From positions 1-7,834 of the forward strand of contig JAGLOH010000089.1 in the NCBI GenBank assembly GCA_023139025.1: a stretch of DNA of 7,834 nucleotides, in the 5' to 3' direction. The translations under genes and the position numbers were made by a program. The DNA is from Candidatus Heimdallarchaeota archaeon (GTDB taxonomy: Archaea > Asgardarchaeota > Heimdallarchaeia > Heimdallarchaeales > Heimdallarchaeaceae). This document shows, piece by piece, positions 1 through 6,169 of the stretch (its first letter is position 1; each line of letters begins with the position of its first letter). Below the pieces are notes generated by a model. That model ran no database searches, was not told the DNA's origin, and saw nothing but the letters and a program-made list of their open reading frames with translations.

Positions 1-110
1 TCCATAAGCTCACTGTATTTAAAATCGGTACAATTAATTTTTCATTTATAAACTTCAGGAAATCTATGAAAGAATCTATCCATAAGCTCACTGTATTTAA
101 AATTGGTACA
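1..110. repeat. Partial direct duplication inside the archaeosortase gene (78-bp period)
   Basis: Positions 1-32 and 79-110 are identical at 31 of 32 bases (the only difference is C26 versus T104). The offset is 78 bp, exactly 26 codons, so the reading frame is kept. In the protein it gives the decapeptide VPILNTVSLW twice, at residues 213-222 and 239-248. The 46 bases between the copies resemble the sequence just beyond the second copy only weakly, so either the unit has diverged or only its end is conserved. Because the window starts exactly at one copy, further copies to the left cannot be excluded. Confidence 0.9.
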
Positions 111-745
111 CCTTGTCTTTCAATAATAATAGCAAAAAATATTGTACCAAAGAATCCAATGGGTTTCCCTAAAACATCATGAGCCCAGAACCACGCTGCA
201 TTGTATGTAGACCCATAAGAAATATCAATAGTTATCGTCATAGCTATTACAAGAGCAATTCTTAGGAAGTTTCCTACAACTAGAGCTAAAAGAGAATATA
301 TTGAAGCTTTAATCTTTTTACTTGATTCTGCAGGTGTAACTATTATCAGAGCCATTAATAATGCTCCCGCTTGCATTCCAGTACAAGCTCTCACAATGGC
401 AAATTGACGACTAGCTGATATTGATTTTATTACAGGGGTATTTCCACCATGACCATCCAAACTACTTAGAAAATTTGAAATAATTATGAAAAGGGAATTT
501 CCATATTCTATTTCATTGTATAAAGGGGCGTCTTCTATATTGAATTGATATAACTTCAACATTCCAAAAACAGTTTCATTTGTGATTTTTTCTAGAAAAT
601 AGAAATCAGGAACCAGATAAAACACCAATGTTAGAACTACAACAACTAAGAATGATAACAGGGCGTAGGTATGCTTCTTCCGTCCTTCTAATTCAGTTAA
701 ATTTCTCAATTGAAGAAAAGATTTTTGCTCTACCGCATTTGCCAT
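1..745 (-). CDS. Archaeosortase/exosortase family protein (partial, 3' end beyond left edge)
   Basis: A continuous minus-strand frame runs from an ATG at 745-743 to the window edge, giving 248 visible codons. A stop codon lies three codons upstream (752-754), so this ATG is the first possible one; a GAGG about 10 nt before it is a modest ribosome site. Residues about 27-45 form a hydrophobic helix after a Lys/Arg-rich stretch, and further hydrophobic segments lie near 84-93, 126-137, 149-171 and 196-208, so this is an integral membrane protein. The exosortase/archaeosortase signature is present in order: Cys121 in RACTGMQ, Arg162 in GNFLRIA and His189 in FWAHDVLGKP. These match the family's Cys-Arg-His catalytic residues. 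The family removes C-terminal sorting signals from surface proteins and, in halophilic archaea, links them to lipid. No CTERM substrate is visible here. The subfamily cannot be assigned by eye. The C-terminal part contains an internal duplication (see repeat). Confidence 0.85.
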   Translation of the reverse strand, partial: MANAVEQKSFLQLRNLTELEGRKKHTYALLSFLVVVVLTLVFYLVPDFYFLEKITNETVFGMLKLYQFNIEDAPLYNEIEYGNSLFIIISNFLSSLDGHGGNTPVIKSISASRQFAIVRACTGMQAGALLMALIIVTPAESSKKIKASIYSLLALVVGNFLRIALVIAMTITIDISYGSTYNAAWFWAHDVLGKPIGFFGTIFFAIIIERQGVPILNTVSLWIDSFIDFLKFINEKLIVPILNTVSLW

Positions 746-796
746 TACTCTTCATCCTCAAAACATTTCAGATAGTTAAAAACTATTCGTTTTGTT

Positions 797-804
797 AAAA
801 AAAA
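797..804 (-). terminator. T-run terminator candidate after DP2
   Basis: On the minus strand, eight consecutive T lie 26 nt past the DP2 stop codon. Archaeal transcription commonly ends at such U-rich stretches without needing a hairpin. A perfect 6-bp inverted repeat (772-777 with 781-786, 3-nt loop) lies downstream of the run rather than before it, so this is not a bacterial-style terminator. Confidence 0.35.
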
Positions 805-815
805 CAATTATCTTA

Positions 816-825
816 AATTATTTAT
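816..825 (-). promoter_or_regulatory. Possible TATA element for the archaeosortase gene
   Basis: Read on the minus strand, the stretch just after the DP2 stop codon contains ATAAATAATT, which is similar to an archaeal TATA box. A start site about 25 nt downstream would give a leader of roughly 50 nt before the ATG at 745. The whole gap is very AT-rich, so the match may be chance, and the gene could instead be co-transcribed with DP2. Confidence 0.3.
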
Positions 826-829
826 CTAA

Positions 830-3800
830 TCATTTATTGCTCTCAACTTCTGGTTTGATGAAGTAATCAGAAAGTTTTACAGTTCTATCAATTTTCTTTG
901 ATGTACCCTTTTTTGTTGTTAGAGAGGGCCCCTCAATAAATAGTGATTCAACGTTATGCTTGATTATATCTAATCTATTTCTTAGATATTCAGAAAGGCC
1001 ATATTTGTTAACTAATGAATCAGCCATGCCAAAATATTTTGTAATAGATTTCTCAAATACGGTAAGATTCAGATTTGGTTGTTTGCAGTTTGGACATGTC
1101 TCAGATAGAGGTATTCTTCTGTACGTCCTGTTACATTTTGTGCATCTAAATTTTTGTGACCCAAATCTTCTCAAATTTCCAATAAGATCTGGAATAAAGT
1201 GGTTTACAATTATTCTCGTAGCTACGTCAGTAACATCAACAGCTCGAATTAGTTCAGCCACTTGTAGCTGAGCATTCACTTTGTCTACCATTGTTGTAAG
1301 ATTTTTGTAAGCTGTCGAACTAGGGCCATCAAATATGTGCGATGTTTCGTGTGAGTAGTGAAAACCCTCATATGCTGATTCGTTATCTAATCTATTCTGA
1401 ATTAAGTCAATTAGTGGTAACACTGATTTTGGAGAAGAGCCTTTTAAACTAGCTTCATAGAAGGAGAGAGGATACCTCAAACATGTATCAACATTATGTG
1501 ATTCATCATCAACTTCATGCGGATTTAGATTGGCAACCAAGATTAAAGGGGCATCCATTTTACCCCCTCTAATTTCAGGAAGATAAAATTTAGAGAAGTT
1601 GAGAAAAGCGTCAAGAGCTAAGAGGATAGAATCTTCATCACCATCCGCATTACGTCGCTTCGCTGCATGCCAATATGGGTGCGCAAAGTTCACTTTTGCT
1701 TTAGTGAATCCAACTATTCTGCCCACAATACCTGCAGAGGTATGTGGTGCAAGCCCAATTATTATTTTTCCAATTATATCTGTTCGATTCGTTGCTTTAT
1801 AGAATCTAGGAAGACCATATACCTTCTCAAGTAATTCATCTATATAATTTGCAACATCTAGAAGATGTTTTCCCCCATCATCGTTTATTATAACATCTTG
1901 TATTTTTAGTTCAACGATTTGATCTACTTTTTCCAAAGGCTTACCTTTAACATCTACTGAATAGCCTAGTTCATGTAATTTTTGAACTGTTACTCCCACT
2001 TCTTTAGGTTTAAAATGTGTTAAAATTGCGTCTGTTGAATCAAACCTTATAGTTCCATCTCTGTAGACAAAAATGTTGTGTTTGGCTCTAAGTATCCCTT
2101 TTTCAATTAATTCAGGTATTTTGTTTTTATTCATAAGTTTCTTTACAGCTTTAACATTTTTAGGAAAAGGAGCTCCAATTATTTTCTTAGCTTCTTTTAC
2201 GCGATTGCTTATTGGATAAGAGGTTCTTGAGTAACTAACTGCTTTTCTACCGCATTTTGTGCAGGTTTCACCTTTCAAGTTAATTCCACAATACTCACAT
2301 CTTTTATCAAATTCAGTTTCAACACCGCACGAAGAACAGATTGATTTATTAATTAATTCACCACATTGAGGGCATTTTCGTAGAGCAAGATCAATGGATA
2401 TTTTGTTATTTTCTGCAGCTTTGTAAAGATCACGAAGCCTTCCTCCTTTTTCTTCAATAGGAAAGAGAAGATGTACTGGTGGTCTCATTCTTCTGCCTTT
2501 AGCTTTCTCAGGACGTCCCATTCTCGCCCCAGTATACAATGAACATTTTTCTCTTATCTCGAATCTACTTACGGAATTAACTGCTGCTAAGACTTTACCC
2601 TTTGAATTAGTGAGTTTTTCAAGTTTTCCATTATTTATCCCGAGTGATATTAAAAGAGGAGAACTATGCAAGCCAAATTTTATTTTGTTATCTACTACAT
2701 TATGAGGTATGAATATTTTTTCTAAAATTTCTTTAATTTTCTCATCAAAAGTTACAACTAGGTTCTGTTCTTCTTCGGAACTATTATCTGCCACATATTT
2801 GCGTAATAGAACATATTCATCCATAGAAATGTTTGACCAATGATAGGTATATTCAGGATGAAGGGGGATGTTAAATATCTTTGAAATAGCTAAAGTTTCT
2901 TCTGACGTTGGAATTTTAAAAAGGGGATCTTTTATGAAATTTCGAACTTTCTTAGCTAAACTTTGAGACAGAATTTCTTTATCTTTCAAAGAAATTTCCC
3001 TGTATTTTGACTCTAGCTCTTGAATCCACCACTCCTCGCAATAACCAGAAGGTACCAAATCATGACTATTTTGGTTAAATTCCCCAACACCATATAGCAT
3101 ATCTCCTAAAAACAAAATCTCTTGAATTTGATTTGCTAGAGACTTTGCTTCTTTGTAACTATTAACTTTTAAAACATCACCGTTTTTCAGTTTAACAATT
3201 GGAGGGTGAATAGAATCTACAGGCATAACAATTGCACCTTTACCAGGACGTTCAGTTCGTACATGAGTTCCACAAGCTAGAAAATCATCAGTTAATCCCA
3301 TTAAAGCTGGATGAATTCCCATTCCAGCAAGTCCTGTGGTTCTAGATCTTCCATATCTAATCCTAAAGCCGCCAATTTCAGAGGGATGTGCAAAAACAGG
3401 ACGACCTGCAATTACATCTTTGATATAACCTTCATCAGAATGAATTTCAAGTTCCTCTTCATTTTCAGAATCATCTTTAACGTCATATTCATCTGAATTA
3501 TCTTCGTCAATATGAGTTCCAGTACCTTCATGAATTTTTATTAATTCTTGAAACCATTCCCAGCCATCCAATTTACTCTCTAAAATCCTTCTTTGAAGTT
3601 TCTTTGAACGACCAACTAATCCATCATTAAAGACTAAACAAGCACCACCCCGTAAACGATTTGTTTCAATTCTTTTCAAATCACGATTTCCAGACACTTC
3701 GACTTTATCTGTAGGTTCTCCTGTAATTTCAATGGGTAAGTTTTGAGCAGCAAACCTTTGTTCTTCTTTTGTTGTTGGAAGTTGCAAATGACTCACTCGA

Positions 3801-4390
3801 TTATATAATTCGAGCTCCTCAATATATCGTTCCACTTCCCTTTGATTTGGTCTATACCTTGAGATTCCTAATGTTTTCCTTACATAATCAGCTAATAGAA
3901 CACTCATTCCTGCAGCAGTTCCTCCAGCTGAACGAATTGGACCTGCATAATACACAGCTAAATATTCTGAACCATCATCATTCTGTTTAATCTTTACTTT
4001 AGCTATTCCCTCTATTGGAGCAGCTGTTATACCCTCGGTTATAACTGCTAAAGAGCTTCTTATAGCCAGTTCAGCTAGTTCCTCTTTTGTCCCTTGAACC
4101 AATTTTCCTAGACATATATCTTCAGCAATCTTAAAAGCTACGTGCTCCCTAGACATGTTATTTCTTTCATATTCACGAATCTTTTTTCCAACACCGTCAG
4201 GGCCTATAAGTCCTTCAACTCTATCAGCAATATCTTTAGCAATAGGAATCTCTACCTCAGGAACTGGATCCAAACCTTTTTTTCTAGCTTTTGATGCAAC
4301 AGAGTATATTTTCTTGAGCTGTTTATTTAGATCATTAAAATACGCTTGAATGCTGATAGATAGATGGTTATTTTGACTGATTTTATTCAC
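830..4390 (-). CDS. polC: DNA polymerase II (family D) large subunit DP2
   Basis: This 1186-residue protein is the catalytic subunit of the archaeal replicative polymerase PolD, which works with the DP1 proofreading subunit (not in this window). The length fits intein-free DP2 proteins. Family hallmarks are visible: the GPIRSAGGTAAG segment near residues 150-161, HPSEIGGFRIRYGRSR-type core sequence near 335-350, and the catalytic NADGDED motif at 914-920, where Asp916 and Asp918 match the metal-binding aspartates known from Pyrococcus. Zinc sites are intact: Cys673/676/685/688, Cys698/701/710/713 and, near the C-terminus, Cys1083/1086/1099/1102. The tail motif TVKLSDYF (1170-1177) resembles a PCNA-interacting peptide lacking the usual Gln. 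An acidic insertion lies at about 293-321. The start is GTG at 4390-4388: no ATG lies upstream before the in-frame stop at 4412-4414, and the next Met is residue 79, too far inside conserved sequence. A purine-rich GAAAGG directly abuts the start codon. No frameshift or intein was seen. Confidence 0.98.
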   Translation of the reverse strand: MNKISQNNHLSISIQAYFNDLNKQLKKIYSVASKARKKGLDPVPEVEIPIAKDIADRVEGLIGPDGVGKKIREYERNNMSREHVAFKIAEDICLGKLVQGTKEELAELAIRSSLAVITEGITAAPIEGIAKVKIKQNDDGSEYLAVYYAGPIRSAGGTAAGMSVLLADYVRKTLGISRYRPNQREVERYIEELELYNRVSHLQLPTTKEEQRFAAQNLPIEITGEPTDKVEVSGNRDLKRIETNRLRGGACLVFNDGLVGRSKKLQRRILESKLDGWEWFQELIKIHEGTGTHIDEDNSDEYDVKDDSENEEELEIHSDEGYIKDVIAGRPVFAHPSEIGGFRIRYGRSRTTGLAGMGIHPALMGLTDDFLACGTHVRTERPGKGAIVMPVDSIHPPIVKLKNGDVLKVNSYKEAKSLANQIQEILFLGDMLYGVGEFNQNSHDLVPSGYCEEWWIQELESKYREISLKDKEILSQSLAKKVRNFIKDPLFKIPTSEETLAISKIFNIPLHPEYTYHWSNISMDEYVLLRKYVADNSSEEEQNLVVTFDEKIKEILEKIFIPHNVVDNKIKFGLHSSPLLISLGINNGKLEKLTNSKGKVLAAVNSVSRFEIREKCSLYTGARMGRPEKAKGRRMRPPVHLLFPIEEKGGRLRDLYKAAENNKISIDLALRKCPQCGELINKSICSSCGVETEFDKRCEYCGINLKGETCTKCGRKAVSYSRTSYPISNRVKEAKKIIGAPFPKNVKAVKKLMNKNKIPELIEKGILRAKHNIFVYRDGTIRFDSTDAILTHFKPKEVGVTVQKLHELGYSVDVKGKPLEKVDQIVELKIQDVIINDDGGKHLLDVANYIDELLEKVYGLPRFYKATNRTDIIGKIIIGLAPHTSAGIVGRIVGFTKAKVNFAHPYWHAAKRRNADGDEDSILLALDAFLNFSKFYLPEIRGGKMDAPLILVANLNPHEVDDESHNVDTCLRYPLSFYEASLKGSSPKSVLPLIDLIQNRLDNESAYEGFHYSHETSHIFDGPSSTAYKNLTTMVDKVNAQLQVAELIRAVDVTDVATRIIVNHFIPDLIGNLRRFGSQKFRCTKCNRTYRRIPLSETCPNCKQPNLNLTVFEKSITKYFGMADSLVNKYGLSEYLRNRLDIIKHNVESLFIEGPSLTTKKGTSKKIDRTVKLSDYFIKPEVESNK

Positions 4391-4534
4391 CCTTTCTGTT
4401 ATGTTCGCGAATTAATATTCAAGGAAATTAAGCTAAGGGGTTCTCGGAGATATCATTGATTATACTTGTTTAAACATTTCCTTTTCTGTAAACAAAGTGA
4501 TAAAGCTTTATTAACACAAGGAGTTTGTTTATTT
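4391..4534. promoter_or_regulatory. Divergent intergenic region with two perfect palindromes
   Basis: This region lies between the divergent starts of DP2 and the RNase H-like gene. It contains a 10-bp palindrome TGTTTAAACA (4467-4476), a related TGTAAACA (4487-4494), and a 12-bp palindrome ATAAAGCTTTAT (4500-4511). The TTTAAAC core could serve as a TATA element for the rightward gene, with a start site near 4498. On the minus strand, AATATTAA (4412-4419) is a possible TATA for a nearly leaderless DP2 transcript. The palindromes could be operators, but AT-rich DNA yields such sites readily. The promoter assignments are guesses; the palindromes themselves are exact. Confidence 0.45.
4518..4523 (+). 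promoter_or_regulatory. Ribosome binding site deciding the GTG start at 4535
   Basis: AAGGAG lies 11 nt before GTG 4535. No comparable site precedes the more upstream TTG at 4466, so this site favours the shorter protein. Confidence 0.6.
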
Positions 4535-5155
4535 GTGATTAAAGTAACAATAGCAACTAAGAATTTTAGGTTTTTGTATAGACTTAATGAAATCTTAGAT
4601 GGTATTAAAGAAGTACAAACTAATCATGTTTTACCTAATGAATTTATTCCTGAAAATATAGATGTAGTCATAACAACTGAGATTGAAAAAAAATCTGTTG
4701 ACTGGAAGAAAAAATTCATTCCAAAAGCATTCAATCGTTATTATTTGTATTCCAACATTTACTTAATGTATATTGGAAAAGAAAGTTTTTCTGAGGTAAT
4801 CATAGGAATAGATCCAGGAAAAACCATTGGATACGCTGTTGTTGCTGATGGAGAAACTATCATAAGCGTATCCGAGATTTACACAGCAGTTGACACTGTC
4901 AAAGAAGTAATATCCACCTTTTTCAATATTGAAACAGATAAACTAGTCATTAAAATAGGGGTTGGGGGTGGGAAAATTAAGGACGAGATAGTTCAAAGAT
5001 TGAATGAGATTTTTTATGATAAGGTTCCCATACATATAGTTAGAGAAGACTTTACATCAAAAACAAGACTAAATTCAACAGAAGAAAAACTTAGCAAAAA
5101 CATAACAGCAGCTTTATTGATTGCAGCTAGAGAGAGCTATGTTCAAGATTCTTAA
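4535..5155 (+). CDS. Two-part protein with RuvC/YqgF-like RNase H fold domain, function unknown
   Basis: The chosen GTG start gives 206 residues. The frame extends upstream to a TTG at 4466, but that extension has no ribosome site and overlaps the palindromes. Residues about 1-85 form an N-terminal part with alternating strands and helices (IKVTIATKN..., then IDVVITTEIE) that I do not recognise. From residue 88 a RuvC/YqgF-type core begins: IIGIDPGKTIGYAV with Asp93 at the usual first catalytic position, IKIGVGGG near 140-146, IVREDFTSK near 168-176 (compare the YqgF DERxTS motif; Glu171), and a final helix KNITAALLIAARES. In YqgF/RuvC proteins this helix normally starts with a catalytic Asp; here Asn189 takes that place, so activity is uncertain. 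It may be a nuclease, a resolvase-like protein or a non-catalytic nucleic-acid binder. It is divergent from DP2 and separated by 118 bp from the next operon, so it is probably transcribed alone. The fold is fairly sure; the role is not. Confidence 0.75.
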   Translation: MIKVTIATKNFRFLYRLNEILDGIKEVQTNHVLPNEFIPENIDVVITTEIEKKSVDWKKKFIPKAFNRYYLYSNIYLMYIGKESFSEVIIGIDPGKTIGYAVVADGETIISVSEIYTAVDTVKEVISTFFNIETDKLVIKIGVGGGKIKDEIVQRLNEIFYDKVPIHIVREDFTSKTRLNSTEEKLSKNITAALLIAARESYVQDS

Positions 5156-5164
5156 TTGGATTCT

Positions 5165-5181
5165 CAAAAATATAGTTTTTG
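5165..5181 (+). terminator. Weak hairpin/T-run terminator after the RNase H-like gene
   Basis: CAAAAA (5165-5170) and TTTTTG (5176-5181) form a perfect 6-bp inverted repeat around a 5-nt loop, ten bases past the stop codon. The right arm is itself a T5 run, which could end transcription in archaea. The stem is almost all A-T and therefore weak. Confidence 0.4.
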
Positions 5182-5195
5182 CATTACCCAAATAT

Positions 5196-5211
5196 CTAAA
5201 AGTATTTAAAA
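5196..5211 (+). promoter_or_regulatory. TATA/BRE promoter of the MoxR-VWA operon
   Basis: TATTTAAAA (5203-5211) preceded by the A-rich CTAAAAG (5196-5202) matches the archaeal TATA box and BRE pattern. The expected transcription start is near 5233, giving a leader of about 40 nt before the ATG at 5274, with AGAGG at 5258-5262 as ribosome site. Just downstream, GTAGT (5216-5220) and ACTAC (5226-5230) form an inverted repeat, flanked by direct GTTCG copies at 5212-5216 and 5232-5236. This arrangement at the predicted start site could be an operator. Confidence 0.55.
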
Positions 5212-5273
5212 GTTCGTAGTATAAAACTACCGTTCGAAAATTATAATAAAATTATCAAGAGGAAAGAGAATCT

Positions 5274-6155
5274 ATGGAAGGCGTTGTAATGCAAGATAAG
5301 ACAATTGAAGAAATGATTGAGGATATACAAAAACAGTTTAACATTGTTGGAAGAATAGGTGAGCTCCGAAAATGTTTAGCTGCTAAACTAGCAAACCGCC
5401 ATATTTTGCTCGAGGGTGATGTTGGTGTTGGAAAGACAACACTTGCAAATGCAATGGCATCATATTTTTCACAAAATCTAGAAAGAGTTGACGGTGATGA
5501 AAGATATAGTTCTGCTAAACTTGTAGGCCATTTTGATCCTCCAATGGTAATTGAACAAGGTTATTCATGGGATTCTTTTGTTACAGGTCCATTGACAAAA
5601 GCTATGAAACAAGGTGCTATCCTCTTTCTTAATGAATTAAACAGAATGCCAGAAGGCACTCAAAATGTTCTCCTTTCAGCTATGGATGAGGGAATAATTA
5701 TTATTCCAAAACTTGGAGAAGTTAAAGCACAAGAAGGCTTTTTCATTATCAGCGCAATGAATCCCGCTGAACTTGTTGCAACAACCCCGCTAAGTGAAGC
5801 TTTGAGAGACAGATTTGTCTGGATAAGATTGCAATATCAATCAGAGGAAGAAGAAGCAAATATAGTTAGAGTGCGAACAGGGATAAAGGATGATAAGATC
5901 ATAAAAATAGCTGTAAAAATTGTTAGGCAGACAAGAGATTGGCCTGATTTAAGAAGAGGAGCATCTATTAGAGGAGCACTTGATTTAGCTTCCATAATAC
6001 GTTTTCTTGAATCTAATGACATCGAATCATGGATTGATGGTTCTATTATGGCTCTTGCAACTAAAATAGAACTGGAAGATGGAGTAGAAAGTCAAATCGA
6101 AGATGTGATAAAAGACATTGTTCAAAGTGCCTTTAAAGATTTGGATTTTTTCTAG
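5274..6155 (+). CDS. MoxR-type AAA+ ATPase
   Basis: This 293-residue protein has a complete AAA+ module: Walker A GDVGVGKTT (48-56), Walker B region AILFLNELNR (115-124), sensor 1 IISAMNP (158-164, Asn163), candidate arginine fingers Arg178/Arg180 in SEALRDRF, and sensor 2 in GASIRG (229-234, Arg233). The helix-rich C-terminal part is the usual lid. The Walker B Asp is replaced by Asn120, while the catalytic Glu121 is kept. MoxR ATPases are cytoplasmic, form rings, and work with VWA proteins as chaperones that insert metals or reactivate enzymes (known pairs: RavA-ViaA, CbbQ-CbbO, NorQ-NorD). The ATG at 5274 is chosen because AGAGG lies 11 nt upstream; the ATG at 5289 would remove only five residues. 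It is the first gene of an operon, with the VWA gene 14 bp behind it. The target is unknown. Confidence 0.93.
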   Translation: MEGVVMQDKTIEEMIEDIQKQFNIVGRIGELRKCLAAKLANRHILLEGDVGVGKTTLANAMASYFSQNLERVDGDERYSSAKLVGHFDPPMVIEQGYSWDSFVTGPLTKAMKQGAILFLNELNRMPEGTQNVLLSAMDEGIIIIPKLGEVKAQEGFFIISAMNPAELVATTPLSEALRDRFVWIRLQYQSEEEEANIVRVRTGIKDDKIIKIAVKIVRQTRDWPDLRRGASIRGALDLASIIRFLESNDIESWIDGSIMALATKIELEDGVESQIEDVIKDIVQSAFKDLDFF

Positions 6156-6159
6156 AAGA

Positions 6160-6167
6160 GGGAGGAG
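6160..6167 (+). promoter_or_regulatory. Strong Shine-Dalgarno deciding the TTG start of the VWA gene
   Basis: GGGAGGAG ends two bases before TTG 6170, and GGAGG ends four bases before it. The next in-frame ATG (codon 16) has no such site, so the unusual TTG start is preferred. Confidence 0.65.
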
Positions 6168-6169
6168 AT

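Noticed and set aside
1..110. Two 32-bp repeats separated by 46 bp look like a small CRISPR array
   Set aside because: Only two copies are visible, they lie in frame within a clear archaeosortase coding sequence, the repeat has no palindromic ends, and no cas genes are nearby.
772..786. Inverted repeat ATAGTT-AAA-AACTAT as a classical terminator for DP2
   Set aside because: In the direction of transcription the T-run comes before the hairpin, so it is not a hairpin-plus-T-run terminator; it may be chance in AT-rich DNA.
960..4349. Several open frames of 60-100 codons on the strand opposite DP2
   Set aside because: All lie within the unmistakable DP2 gene, have no recognisable motifs and no ribosome sites, and are expected by chance in a long gene.
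830..4390. Intein in DP2
   Set aside because: The 1186-residue length is intein-free and the catalytic region around NADGDED reads straight through without splice-junction motifs.
4466..4534. Upstream TTG extension adding 23 residues to the RNase H-like protein
   Set aside because: It has no ribosome site, the added residues show no conserved pattern, and the stretch holds the palindromes; AAGGAG before GTG 4535 supports the shorter form.
4391..5273. tRNA or other structured RNA genes in the intergenic gaps
   Set aside because: No cloverleaf, T-loop or GC-rich stem was found in either gap; both are AT-rich and explained by promoter-like and terminator-like elements.
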